From assembly GCA_963829355.1 (NCBI GenBank), contig CAWHHZ010000011.1, forward strand, positions 1 through 64,000: a stretch of 64,000 nt of DNA, given 5' to 3'. A program made the position numbers and the translations under genes. Source of the DNA: CAWHHZ01 sp963829355. Lineage in GTDB: Bacteria; Acidobacteriota; Thermoanaerobaculia; Gp7-AA8; JAHWKK01. The notes beneath the pieces were generated by a model. It was not told the DNA's origin, made no database searches, and saw only the letters and a program-made list of their open reading frames with translations. The number at the start of each line of letters is the position of its first letter. Within the stretch, counting starts at the first letter, position 1. Of the stretch, positions 16,701 through 26,421 are shown piece after piece.

Positions 16701-19010
16701 CTATCTCACGGTGATGGTGATGGTATCGGTGTTGCCGGAGGTGTCGCGGGCGGAGATGCGGTGGGTGCCGCGGCGCAGTGGCCAGTCGAGGGGCGTGTCG
16801 GCGGGGACGCTGCCGATCGGCTCGTCATCGAGTGACCACGCAATCGTCGCAGAACGGCCCCGCACCACTGCCCTGAGCGCCAGCGTCTGGAATTCGGGAC
16901 GCAGAGTCGGGTCGATCCAGTAGAGAGAATCGGCGCCGGGATTGATGATCTGGACCGCGCGATCGACGATCGACGGGGCCGCCTCACGAGCCTCCCTGAC
17001 TTCCTCGATGCGTGCGACGTCATCGGCAATCAGCAACCCTTTTGCACTCGCCCACTGGCGATACTCCGGCGGCCATTGGACGCCTCTCTCACCATGCCAC
17101 GAGCAGAGCCGTCTAATGGTGTCCGCCGCCATCCATTCCTTCTCCCGGATCTTGCAGAAGCTCGAGGGCTGATCGCCGGAGAGGGCGCAGATTTCCTGCC
17201 GCCCGAGCCCGGCAGGGGGGTCGAGAATCGGACGGTCCTCACCGACAGGGACGGCTCCGATACGTCGCCGCACCGCTGCCATCATCACGTCGTGAAAGAT
17301 CGGTGCGGCACCGGTGATCCCGCTCGAGTTGCGCAGGGGAGTCCGATCGACGTTTCCAACCCACACGCCCACCGTGAGATCGCGTGTGTATCCGAGGGTC
17401 CAGTTGTCGCGATACGACTGGGACGTGCCGGTCTTCACGGCAACCTCGAACGGGAAGTCGAGCGGCCCTCCCGAGCCGAAGACATACTCACGCGCACGAG
17501 GATCGGACAAGATGTCGGTGACCCAGAAGGCGCTGCGAGCCGACATGATCCTCGTCTGTTCGACAGCGCCGGCGGGCGCACGATCGGGAGTCCTGATCAT
17601 CGTCGTCACGAGCGGTTCTCCTCCGCGCGCGATCATGGCGTACGACGCAACCAGTTCGTCGAGCCGCACTTCGGCATCACCGAGCGTCAATCCCAGGCCG
17701 TAATGATCCGGATCGCGATCGAGTGTCGAGAATGACGACGCACGCAGCGCACTGAGAAGCGTGGGGGAGCCGATGCGGGAAAGCAGCCAGACGGCCGGAA
17801 CGTTCTCGGAGCCTGCGAGGGCGAGCCGTGCGCGGAGCGGACCACGATAGACACCATCGTAGTTCCGAGGCTTGTACCGGATCCCTTCCTTCGCGGTCGG
17901 GAAATCGATCTCGACGTCGGGCAGAACCGTCGCCGGCTCGAATCCGCTGTCGAAGGCGAGCGCATAGGTGAACGGTTTGAGGGCGGAGCCGGGCTGGTGC
18001 GGAGCCTGGATCGCGTCGATCGCACCACCGTGTGCGGCATCGAAGTAATCGGGCGATCCGACCCAGGCCAGCCATTCCCCGCTCCGGTTGTCGAGTACTG
18101 CGACCGCCAGATTGTGCGCTCCGTGGCGCTCGAGCGATGGTGCGTGCATCCGGATGATGCCGAGAACCTCTCGCTGGAGGGCGAGATCGAGTGTGGTCTC
18201 GATCCGCTCCAGTCCCTGCGTGCCGGGCAGCTCGAGAACACGCTCCACGAAATGGGGTGCGGGGAGATCCCGATCGGGCCGCTGGAACACGAGGCGTTCC
18301 TCACGCGCCGTACGCCAGTCCGCCTCACTCAGAACTCCCGTCTCCAGCATCCGTCGCAGTACACGCGACTGCCGTTCGTCTGCCGCGGTTCTGTTCCTCC
18401 ACGGATCGAGCGCCGACGGCTTTCGCGGCAGACCCGCCAGCATCGCCGCCTGAGCCGCAGTCAGATTTCCAGGCGACGTATTGAAGTAGCCGTGACTTGC
18501 GCGGTCGATCCCCACGTACTGGTTTCCGTACGGCGCCAGGTTGAGATAGAGCGCCAGGATCTCGCGCTTTTCGAGACGGTGCTCCAGGCGCAGGGCGAGA
18601 AGCATCTCGCGGACCTTGGAGCGTACCGAGCGCGCCGGTTGCGCTTCACCCCGCGCGATCAGCAATTGTTTCACCGTCTGCTGGGTGATGGTCGAGCCAC
18701 CCTCGACGAATCCTCCGGCGATGATGTCGCGCACCAGCGCCCTCCCGAGAGCGACGGGATCGACACCCGCGTGAGAGTGGAAACGATGATCTTCCGCGGC
18801 GAGCGTCGCCATCTCGATGTTTGGCGGAATCTGGGAAGGGGTGATCCAGTGGCTCCGCTGCTCGGTCTGAGAAAGCGATTCGTACAACGGTTCTCCGTTC
18901 CGGTCGACGACCAGCGTGGACCGGTGCGGAGCAGGATCGAGAAAACCCGCGGGGAGCGGGGCGAGCCGGACCCATGCGAGGAAGCAGGAGCATAGTCGTG
19001 ACGACGGCAA
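16701..19010 (-). CDS. pbpC: penicillin-binding protein 1C
   Basis: A 769-residue class A penicillin-binding protein of the PbpC type. The GT51 domain shows LAAEDHRFHSHAGVDP, GGSTITQQTVKQ and LRLEHRLEKREILALYLNLAPYGNQYVG. The transpeptidase domain shows PGSALKPFTYA, the SEN segment in AGSENVPAVWL, and KTGTSQSYRDNW. The C-terminal segment, with LDWPLRRGTHRI and a final beta-rich tail, fits the PbpC-specific BiPBP_C domain. The frame used here starts at a TTG and lacks a membrane anchor. The missing anchor (LKRAFLTLAVVTTMLLL) is encoded just upstream in another frame, starting from GTG 19071 or ATG 19096. A single extra base near 18975-19000 probably separates it. It follows the alpha-2-macroglobulin gene on the same strand, as yfhM and pbpC do in E. 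coli. Confidence 0.93.
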   Translation of the reverse strand: MPSSRLCSCFLAWVRLAPLPAGFLDPAPHRSTLVVDRNGEPLYESLSQTEQRSHWITPSQIPPNIEMATLAAEDHRFHSHAGVDPVALGRALVRDIIAGGFVEGGSTITQQTVKQLLIARGEAQPARSVRSKVREMLLALRLEHRLEKREILALYLNLAPYGNQYVGIDRASHGYFNTSPGNLTAAQAAMLAGLPRKPSALDPWRNRTAADERQSRVLRRMLETGVLSEADWRTAREERLVFQRPDRDLPAPHFVERVLELPGTQGLERIETTLDLALQREVLGIIRMHAPSLERHGAHNLAVAVLDNRSGEWLAWVGSPDYFDAAHGGAIDAIQAPHQPGSALKPFTYALAFDSGFEPATVLPDVEIDFPTAKEGIRYKPRNYDGVYRGPLRARLALAGSENVPAVWLLSRIGSPTLLSALRASSFSTLDRDPDHYGLGLTLGDAEVRLDELVASYAMIARGGEPLVTTMIRTPDRAPAGAVEQTRIMSARSAFWVTDILSDPRAREYVFGSGGPLDFPFEVAVKTGTSQSYRDNWTLGYTRDLTVGVWVGNVDRTPLRNSSGITGAAPIFHDVMMAAVRRRIGAVPVGEDRPILDPPAGLGRQEICALSGDQPSSFCKIREKEWMAADTIRRLCSWHGERGVQWPPEYRQWASAKGLLIADDVARIEEVREAREAAPSIVDRAVQIINPGADSLYWIDPTLRPEFQTLALRAVVRGRSATIAWSLDDEPIGSVPADTPLDWPLRRGTHRISARDTSGNTDTITITVR

Positions 19011-19113
19011 GCGTGAGAAAAGCCCGCTTCAGGGCTACAACGGCGGCCGGACGCTGGAGCGTCTGGCACACTGTCGGTTTTGTTCTGGGCGCTCATGACG
19101 TTACGTTATGGAG

Positions 19114-19174
19114 GTGGGGACTTTCAAAGTCCCCACGACGCCGGTGATCCCGCGGAGCGGGATACACCAGCGTT
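19114..19174 (-). repeat. double hairpin after the alpha-2-macroglobulin stop
   Basis: Immediately after the stop of the alpha-2-macroglobulin gene (minus strand) comes a stem GCTGGTG/CACCGGC extended by ATCCCGC-TCC-GCGGGAT, then a second, perfect palindrome of 11-bp arms (GTGGGGACTTT / AAAGTCCCCAC, 19114-19136) with a one-base centre. It resembles the other double-hairpin elements in design (TCC triloop, two stems) but not in sequence. No T-run follows. Confidence 0.65.
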
Positions 19175-19175
19175 C

Positions 19176-22100
19176 CTACTTGACCTCCACGACGTCGGTC
19201 GAGGTGCGGCCGAAGATCTCGGGTTCGTACATTTCCTCTGCGTGTGTCGGTGCCGTCCGGAACGTGCCGGCGGTCGTTGCGCGCGCGACGTAGCTGTATT
19301 CGTGGATTCCCTCCGAGAGACGTGTCGCGAACAGATTCACGCGGTCGTCGTGGCGCTCGATGTGATCGAATCCCCCTCGCTGCCACCAGGAGAACCAATC
19401 GCCAGCGCGGTCTTCGCTGCGCTGCTCTTCGGCTAGATCGGTCGCGGTAGTCGCGAACATCGACTCGACCGGCTCGAACCCTGCCGGAACAGGATCGGAC
19501 ACGGCGACCCATCGACGCTCCTTCGGGAGGGTCAGCCGGATCGTGATCCGCACGAGCTCTCCCGCTTCAAATGATTTCAGGGAAGCCGTCGGAGCCCCTG
19601 GTGTGCCTTCCGATGCGTCGCGCTCCTTCCGCTGATAGAACCTCTCCACCTTGAATCCCTGATTCAAACCAGTCAGGTGCAATTCGTTCGACGCGTACTC
19701 GAGCCGCGTCAGATAGAAGAGCGTTCCGGGACCGTCCTTCGAGAACGCGAGCGTCATCGGCTGCGGTCGGTCCGAGAGCCTGAGGAGTGAAGGCATGGGG
19801 ATACTCGTGGACTCCGACTCGGTCGATCGTCCGCGGAACTCTTCAGTTGCGATCGTCTGATCTGCGAGAGTCACACGCGCGGCAAAGTCGGGAGTCGCCG
19901 ATTCGTATTTCCGGTAGTACGCCACGAGAGACTCCATGGCCAGCGCGTTCTCCTGCGTGTTCCCCCATCGTCCATTCTCCCGCACCTCCATCAGCCATCG
20001 GACCATCGGCCGGACCAGCGCGCGATCCTCACTGTTTTTGACGATGCTCCGCAGAGCGATCGCGGTCGATCGCACATTGGAGTTCCAGAACCAGAGCAGA
20101 TATGGATCGCTCAACTCCTCGACGTGCGCGCTCCCTCCCTCGGGAAGAATCGAGTTCGCGATCCGCCGGCGGAGCTCGTCCACACGGGCGCCGGAACTCT
20201 CACCCTTCGCGACCATCGCATCCCACAGGTACGAGATCGCAAAGACCGGCATCCGATCGAGATAGCCGTAGAGCCTGTTGATATTGCTGTCCTGATTTCG
20301 CTCTCCCTCGGTGAGGACCTTGACCGCATACGTCTGCCAAGCGGTGTAGGAAGGCCACCATCCGTCATTGACCGGCGGACTCTCCGACAGCGCCTGCTCG
20401 AGGTAGATGTACGCACGATCGAGCACACCGTCATCGAACTGGTAGCCGAGCTTCCGGGCCTGCTGGTAGACGTGCACCACGTAGCTCGTCAGGTAAGGCG
20501 ATTGCGAACGGCAGTCTCCCTTCCAGTAGGCGAAACCTCCGTCGGGGCACTGGAACGCCTCGAGCTCGAGCAGGGCAGACTGCACCCGTGGTTTCAGAGT
20601 CGCCGCATCGATTCCCTCTAGCGGGAACGTTTCCCCGAGATCGTTGGCGAATAGAAGCGCGATCGTTCTCGAGGCGCGCTGTTCCGCGCACCCATACGGA
20701 TACTCGATCAGGTAACGGGCGCCCTCACTCAGTCCCACCATCGCGGTCGAGGACAGCTCGACGTGGAGACCACCAACGGAAGGCACGACTCCGGCCGGAA
20801 CCTGCAGGGCTTCTTCGGCCCTGCCATCGGTGTCGCCGTATGCTGCGACCACCTCGCGAGAGGCGAGGATTTCGACGGGGATCACATCCTCGAATGCGTC
20901 GGTTTCTCCGCGCAGGCTGACGGTCATCCTCACACGAGCGTTCCCGACTGATCGCGCCACCGCATTGAAGCGCACTTCGCTGGAGCCTTCCTTCGTAATG
21001 GAGAGGCGCTTTTTGCGATCGCCGGTGAACTCGAGGATCTCCGGATCGAGACTCTCGATCGTCACCGCGGCGCGTCCGCCTCGCTTCAGTTGACTGTGAA
21101 CGACCGCTCCGAAGAGTGCCTCGTCGCCGAGGGCCAGGAATCGCGGGAAGGTGGCGCTGAGAAGGACTGGCTTGTTGATCCGTATCTCCGCGCCGGCCGA
21201 GCCGAATCGTGATTCGCGGTCTGCCGCGACCGCCATGATGCGGTACGTCGTCAGAGACTCCGGAAGCGTGACCGTCGTGTGGATGCGACCGTCGGCGTCG
21301 GTCTCGAGCGAGCCGAGCCAGAAGGCGAGGACACGGAAGTCCTTCCGGACCGTCATTCCCTCGCCGCCACCGCCTCCCTCGTCGGCGCCCTTCGGTGTCA
21401 GGACGCGACGGCTGATGATGCGTTGACGCGAGTCGGCATTCGTGACCTGAAGAGCCTTCTCGATCCAGACAGATCCCGCAACATCAGGCGGTGAATATCC
21501 CGTGAGCGAGAGAACACCGTAGTCCACTGCCCACAACGTCACCTCCGCCCGCGCAGGACGGTTCAAATGATCGCGAACGACGACCGAGACTTCTGCCTCC
21601 GTCGCAGGACGGTATTCTTCCCGATTGGCACTGACTTCGACCGACAGCCGCTTCACGTCGTCCACGACCTGGAGCTCGACGTAACCGAGCCGGAACGCTG
21701 GCTTTCCAGGGTCTGCTCCCTCGTCGTCGAGCTCCTTGCTCGTCCGCCCCTTGATCAGCAGTACTGATACGTAGGTGTTTGGAATCTGCTTCTCCGTAAT
21801 CGGAACTTCGACCGTCTCCTGCGTCGAGGTCAGCTCGAATCGCTCGTACGACTTCACACCTTCCCGTTCGACCGTCAGAAGAGCGGTGGCTGACTCCCAG
21901 GGCGACTTGATCATGATCCTGGCCGTCTCTCCCGGCCGGTAGACCACCTTTTCCGGAACAAGATCGATCCGGTTGTGATCGTAGCGCTGCCAGGCCGTGT
22001 ACCCGGCACCGAGGGCGTAGAACGAATCCCAGGTCATCGTGGATCGTCCGGCTCCGTCGGTCGCTGTCGCTGTGAGGATGTAGTAGCCGCCCTCGGGGAT

Positions 22101-24923
22101 GGCGAGCTCCACTGCGACGGGGGAATCGTCAGACGTCACGGTCCAGCTTCCCTGCTCGATCTCGCGCCTCTCGGTCTCCCACTGATAGAAGCCGCTTCCT
22201 TCGCCACGCCTCACGCTGTGCCACTGAATTTGTGTCAGTTGCAGCTCGACCTCGACTCCGCTGACGAGCGAACCGTCCGGAGCCGCGGCAATGACCTCCG
22301 TCTCGATCCCCTCCTCGGCACGAACGAAGTACGAAGGAGGTTTGAAGCCGATGTACCACGGAGCGGGGTGGACGATGAATGAATCACGGTTCGCGATCCG
22401 CTGGCGGGAGACATCCGTCACTTCCGATTCGAGCGTGTACTGGTACGGGATCCCGGCATCGAGCTTCGTCGGCAGATCGAGCGGTAGAATCCCCTCAGAG
22501 TCGACACTCTCTTCCCGTTGCGCAATGACGCCGCTCTCGAACGATCGTTCCAGCGTCCACGGTGATCCGAGAAAGTGGAACGAGCTCTCCGGAAAGCGGT
22601 CGCGGATCGGGGAGGGAACGGAGAAGTGCGGAGTCTTCGAGTACGTCCATCGGACATCTCTTCCCGCCATCGGCGCGCCGAAGAGGTAGCGGGCGCTGGT
22701 CGAACCTTCGAGGTTCGCTCCGGCGATGTCCGACTCGCTCGAGAGCTCCACATCGACTCGGAAGTCGGGGCGGCGGTACGCGGCGACGAGAAACGATCCG
22801 AAGACCGAGCCTGTCTGCCCTTCGATCGAGCCCTCGATCGAATAGTTGCCCAGATGTGCTTCGGCGGGGAGCGTGAACGTCCACTCGGCTGAGCTCCACT
22901 CGCTGAGCTCGACGATTCGCTCGTCGGAGGCCGAGCCACGCGAATCCAGGAGCGAGATTCTCAATTTGCTCCCTGCGCTCAGCGGCTTCATTGCGTCCGG
23001 AGTATCGCTGCGCACAATCGCCTTGAAGTGGATCTCTTCTCCCGGCTTGTAGACACCGCGATCGGTGAAGATCGTCCCGCGGATGAGCGGTTTCGCCTCG
23101 TCACTTCCGAAGGGAATGCCGTAGTCCCAAGACATGATCCCTTCGTTCCAGTCGCTCCCGAGGTAGGCGAGGTCGCCACCCTTGCGGGCCGTCACGACGA
23201 AGCGGAGATTCCACCAGTCTTCCTCGAAGGGGACTCCTGGCCCCATGGCGACGCCGTCGGATCCGGTCTTTCCGCTCCAGAGCACGTCATTCTCCCGGCT
23301 TCGGATCGTGACCTCTGCGCCGGGAACTGGCGTGCCCTCGGTGAGACTGGTGACGAAAATCAGGGTGTTCTGCGGTGAGCTCTTGACGCTGATGCCGAGG
23401 TCGGTCACCTGGATGACCGTGGAGGAGAGATCGTTGTTGCGGTTCCGTACCGCGCCCTCGATCGTGTCGAGCTCCTCGATCGACGCCCATACGATTCCTC
23501 GGCCGTCGTCGAGCCACTTCGAGAGGTCGAGTCCGTGCGACTGGACGACGTCGGGCTTGACAGGAAGCGTCCTCACGACCGGGTCGACGTCAGGCTTGAT
23601 CCGGAAGTTCTTCTTCTGGAGCTCCACGAGGGTGGGGACCAGCTCGTCTTCGCTGAGCGGTTTGACGGACTGCCGTACTTTCGTCATGTTGCGCGCGTAG
23701 AAGGGAACGACCGTGCCGCCGTCCTTTTCCCATACGCCGTGCCCGTCGCCGAATTGCGTGTAGGCGCGGGCGTGCAGGAGCTCGATGACGCCCACGAACA
23801 TGTAGCCAAGCTGTTCACCGTTCGCGGCCTCGAGATCCGGGTCGAGACGAAGTTCGTACACGCGGTTCGGTTTCTGTGGATATCCGAGATCGGCGAGGCT
23901 GGCGTAGGTCGTCGGCCACGATCGGGAATCGTTCTCGATTTCCTGGTCGAGCACCACAGGGTGTGCGGGATCGGTGATGTCGGTGACCGTCGCCGCGTCT
24001 CGCAGATCGTTCCAGGGTACCGGGACGCGGAGGGAGATGACGTGTCTGCGCTCGGGATCGCAGTTCTCGACACACCGGAAGTCGTCGACGAACAGGTGCG
24101 GGTTGAGCTGGATCGTGTACTCCTGTGCGTGTCCCGGCACCGCATTCCCCGACGCCGAGGGAACCTCGGGGGAGAGTGAGACTCGGATCCACGAATCGGG
24201 AGGGACGCCAGGTTCCGTCTCGAGGACCACGAGGTTCGGATCCGGCACGATTCGCTCCCGGTCCCAATCGTCGATCATGAATGCCATGACCGGCTCGTTC
24301 GATGAGGCCGCCTGTCGGGCCTTCGTTGCCTTCGACTCGAACCGTTTCAGGGTGTCCGGAGACATTCTCTTTCTGGCTCGCGTCGAGATCGAGGGCGCGT
24401 TCCACTCGTGAGACACGAGCTCCGTGTGAACGTGTGAGGAGAGCTCCGGAGAGACTTTCTGATTGAGGTAGAGCCCAATGATGACCGGTCCATTCCACAC
24501 ATCGCCCTTGCGGTACCAGGTGGTGCGAAGCAGTCGGACCGTAGGTGTTGTGAACGTGAACGAGTACGGCGATGCGAGGGAGTTGCCGGAGAGTGCCGTC
24601 GCGGAAGCGTCGACTGTGACCTCATAGCGGGTCGCATACGGAAGCGCGGTCTGAGGGGTAAAGATCAGGGTGGTCGTTCCCGACCATCGGAACGATCCGT
24701 CGATCCGGGGAGTGATGGTGACGAACGGAGCTCGAACCGGATCGGGAATCCTCCCGAGGACAACCATCGGCTCGGAAAAGACGACGCGAATCTCGTTCGC
24801 TTCCTCGAGAGCCGCAATCTCCCCCGTCGGCCCCGCACTGATGATCTCGAGTGGTGCGGCACCGGCAGAGACTGCAAGACAACTCCAGACGACGGCGGCG
24901 ACGACTCTCCCAAGCATCTTCAT
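19176..24923 (-). CDS. bacterial alpha-2-macroglobulin family protein with intact thioester
   Basis: A 1915-residue secreted or periplasmic protease trap. An N-terminal signal peptide (MKMLGRVVAAVVWSCLAVSAGAA) is followed by a string of macroglobulin-type beta-sandwich domains. Features include the IFTDRGVYKPGEEIHFKAIVR segment and the thioester motif GCAEQ (Cys near residue 1412), followed by the alpha-toroid domain and a C-terminal receptor-binding-like domain. An intact CxEQ means it can in principle bond covalently to attacking proteases. There is no lipobox; cleavage after AGA is more likely. The frame extends farther upstream, but ATG 24923 (or 24917, which has AGGAG 7 bases before it) fits the signal peptide. 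The pbpC gene lies directly downstream; the pair is thought to defend and repair peptidoglycan. Confidence 0.94.
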   Translation of the reverse strand: MKMLGRVVAAVVWSCLAVSAGAAPLEIISAGPTGEIAALEEANEIRVVFSEPMVVLGRIPDPVRAPFVTITPRIDGSFRWSGTTTLIFTPQTALPYATRYEVTVDASATALSGNSLASPYSFTFTTPTVRLLRTTWYRKGDVWNGPVIIGLYLNQKVSPELSSHVHTELVSHEWNAPSISTRARKRMSPDTLKRFESKATKARQAASSNEPVMAFMIDDWDRERIVPDPNLVVLETEPGVPPDSWIRVSLSPEVPSASGNAVPGHAQEYTIQLNPHLFVDDFRCVENCDPERRHVISLRVPVPWNDLRDAATVTDITDPAHPVVLDQEIENDSRSWPTTYASLADLGYPQKPNRVYELRLDPDLEAANGEQLGYMFVGVIELLHARAYTQFGDGHGVWEKDGGTVVPFYARNMTKVRQSVKPLSEDELVPTLVELQKKNFRIKPDVDPVVRTLPVKPDVVQSHGLDLSKWLDDGRGIVWASIEELDTIEGAVRNRNNDLSSTVIQVTDLGISVKSSPQNTLIFVTSLTEGTPVPGAEVTIRSRENDVLWSGKTGSDGVAMGPGVPFEEDWWNLRFVVTARKGGDLAYLGSDWNEGIMSWDYGIPFGSDEAKPLIRGTIFTDRGVYKPGEEIHFKAIVRSDTPDAMKPLSAGSKLRISLLDSRGSASDERIVELSEWSSAEWTFTLPAEAHLGNYSIEGSIEGQTGSVFGSFLVAAYRRPDFRVDVELSSESDIAGANLEGSTSARYLFGAPMAGRDVRWTYSKTPHFSVPSPIRDRFPESSFHFLGSPWTLERSFESGVIAQREESVDSEGILPLDLPTKLDAGIPYQYTLESEVTDVSRQRIANRDSFIVHPAPWYIGFKPPSYFVRAEEGIETEVIAAAPDGSLVSGVEVELQLTQIQWHSVRRGEGSGFYQWETERREIEQGSWTVTSDDSPVAVELAIPEGGYYILTATATDGAGRSTMTWDSFYALGAGYTAWQRYDHNRIDLVPEKVVYRPGETARIMIKSPWESATALLTVEREGVKSYERFELTSTQETVEVPITEKQIPNTYVSVLLIKGRTSKELDDEGADPGKPAFRLGYVELQVVDDVKRLSVEVSANREEYRPATEAEVSVVVRDHLNRPARAEVTLWAVDYGVLSLTGYSPPDVAGSVWIEKALQVTNADSRQRIISRRVLTPKGADEGGGGGEGMTVRKDFRVLAFWLGSLETDADGRIHTTVTLPESLTTYRIMAVAADRESRFGSAGAEIRINKPVLLSATFPRFLALGDEALFGAVVHSQLKRGGRAAVTIESLDPEILEFTGDRKKRLSITKEGSSEVRFNAVARSVGNARVRMTVSLRGETDAFEDVIPVEILASREVVAAYGDTDGRAEEALQVPAGVVPSVGGLHVELSSTAMVGLSEGARYLIEYPYGCAEQRASRTIALLFANDLGETFPLEGIDAATLKPRVQSALLELEAFQCPDGGFAYWKGDCRSQSPYLTSYVVHVYQQARKLGYQFDDGVLDRAYIYLEQALSESPPVNDGWWPSYTAWQTYAVKVLTEGERNQDSNINRLYGYLDRMPVFAISYLWDAMVAKGESSGARVDELRRRIANSILPEGGSAHVEELSDPYLLWFWNSNVRSTAIALRSIVKNSEDRALVRPMVRWLMEVRENGRWGNTQENALAMESLVAYYRKYESATPDFAARVTLADQTIATEEFRGRSTESESTSIPMPSLLRLSDRPQPMTLAFSKDGPGTLFYLTRLEYASNELHLTGLNQGFKVERFYQRKERDASEGTPGAPTASLKSFEAGELVRITIRLTLPKERRWVAVSDPVPAGFEPVESMFATTATDLAEEQRSEDRAGDWFSWWQRGGFDHIERHDDRVNLFATRLSEGIHEYSYVARATTAGTFRTAPTHAEEMYEPEIFGRTSTDVVEVK

Positions 24924-25061
24924 TCTCCTATTCTCCTCCCTATTCATCTTATGCACGAATGTGAAGTGCGGAGGACGGGAATGTGGAAAGAATGAGGCAG
25001 ATGAGGGGGAGTGAAAAATGCGGAGTGAAGAAGTAGAGGTAGGGCTGAAAGGACGTTGTTT

Positions 25062-25238
25062 GTCATCCTGAGCCTTGGGACGGCGCGGTACGTCGAGCAT
25101 GTTGAAACGGGCTGTCATCCTGAGCCGCCGGATCCCGCAAAGCGGGAGGAGGACGGTCGAAGGATCGCGTGGAGTTATCCTCGCCTGAAGTTCGGTCGAG
25201 TCAGAATGGACGCGATCCTTCGCTTCGCTCAGGATGAC
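25062..25238. repeat. dispersed composite repeat block
   Basis: A 177-bp copy of the family bounded by GTCATCCTGAG (25062) and CTCAGGATGAC (ending 25238), with a nested second left end near 25113. It separates the alpha-2-macroglobulin 5' end from the dehalogenase-like gene. Confidence 0.75.
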
Positions 25239-25266
25239 ATTGTGTCCTGGCTACCGCTCTAGCACG

Positions 25267-26160
25267 TCACCCTCGTTCGATTGCCGCGGCGAGCTCCTCC
25301 GGTACTTCTTCCTGGAGGAAGTGGCCGGCCTCGGTGCGGACGACGGTGCGGGGCTCGAGCTCTCGTTCATGACGGTTGACGAGCCTGCCGAGGATTGGAT
25401 CGTTCATCCCCCAGACGAGTTGGAGAGGTCCTCCAAAGGATCGGATCCAGTCTTCGCCCCGTTTGAGCTCGGGCACACTGAAGTGTTCCGGTCCGTTCGG
25501 AACCATTCGCGCCAGGGCGAGGGGTGCGACGCGGCGACTCCACCCGCGCAGTGGCCAGCGATACGCCTTTGCGACCTCACCGCGGATCGAGGATGGGTCA
25601 CCCTGGATGCGATGGAGGATGTTCTGCGGGAACCCGAGCCCGCGAAAGACCAGGTCACTCAGGAGCGGGAGTGCCGCGAATCGGTGGAAGAGCGAGCGCA
25701 GTGGCCGTTTCGGCAGGATCACTCCGGTGTTTCCGAGAACGACCGAGGCGACGCGCTCGGGAACGCGGGCGCCAGTCGACGTAGAGATCGGACCTCCCCA
25801 GTCCTGGCCGACGAGAACGAAGTCCCGGATATCGAGTGCCTCGACGAGGCCTGCGATGGCGTCCGCGTGTCGCGTCGGGGTGTGGTCATCGATGCGCGGA
25901 AGGAAGCTGGAGAATCCGAGACCGAGGAGATCCGGGGCGACGCAGCGATGTCCGGGGAGAGCGGCGATGACCTTGCGCCACAGAAAGCTCCAGGTGGGAT
26001 TGCCGTGGAGCATGAGGACTGCTCGGCCGTCGCGCGGACCGTGGTCAATGAAGTGGATGACCCGCCCTGCATCGACTCCGTTCTCGATTTTCCAGGCGCG
26101 TCGGTCAAATGGAAGTTGCGCCTGGATGAATGGAGGCAGTACGGGTGCGTCGATGAACAT
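25267..26160 (-). CDS. haloalkane dehalogenase-like alpha/beta hydrolase
   Basis: A 297-residue hydrolase. The oxyanion/halide segment is HGNPTWSFLWRKV and the nucleophile elbow is VGQDWGGPIS, with Asp in place of Ser. The second acid is likely in LVWGMNDPIL and the base is in EAGHFLQEE. The Asp nucleophile followed by Trp, together with the Asn of HGNPTW, is the hallmark of haloalkane dehalogenases; placement of the acid after the seventh strand suits the HLD-III-like group. Hydrolysis of a carbon-halogen bond is plausible but unproven; family members often have other or unknown substrates. The preferred start is ATG 26160 (MFIDAPVLPPF), because the upstream extension reads into repeat DNA. 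No signal peptide. Confidence 0.85.
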   Translation of the reverse strand: MFIDAPVLPPFIQAQLPFDRRAWKIENGVDAGRVIHFIDHGPRDGRAVLMLHGNPTWSFLWRKVIAALPGHRCVAPDLLGLGFSSFLPRIDDHTPTRHADAIAGLVEALDIRDFVLVGQDWGGPISTSTGARVPERVASVVLGNTGVILPKRPLRSLFHRFAALPLLSDLVFRGLGFPQNILHRIQGDPSSIRGEVAKAYRWPLRGWSRRVAPLALARMVPNGPEHFSVPELKRGEDWIRSFGGPLQLVWGMNDPILGRLVNRHERELEPRTVVRTEAGHFLQEEVPEELAAAIERG

Positions 26161-26227
26161 GCTGAAAAGTATCGCATGTGGCGCCACTTCCCGAATGAAT
26201 CTCTTTGTAAGCCATTGAGCAGCAGAT

Positions 26228-26407
26228 GTCATCCTGAGCGCAGCGAAGGATCGGGTACGTCCTGACTGTCGCGTCCTTTCCGTCCTGACAGTCGGTAAAG
26301 TTCGAGATCCTTCGACCGTCCTCCGCTGCGCTCCGGCGGCTCAGGATGACAAGTCATCCCAGTCCAGTGGCGAAAGCGAACGGGCGCCATTCCCCCGCGC
26401 AGGATGA
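26228..26407. repeat. dispersed composite repeat block
   Basis: About 180 bases of the GTCATCCTGAG family between the dehalogenase-like gene and the SnoaL-like gene, with an inward-facing second half (GATCCTTCGACCGTCC ... GGCTCAGGATGAC) and a degenerate extra right end near 26400. Confidence 0.7.
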
Positions 26408-26421
26408 TTTCATGCCCGGTC

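Noticed and set aside
24924..25118. Longer N-terminus for the alpha-2-macroglobulin
   Set aside because: The added residues include translated repeat DNA and would bury the signal peptide.
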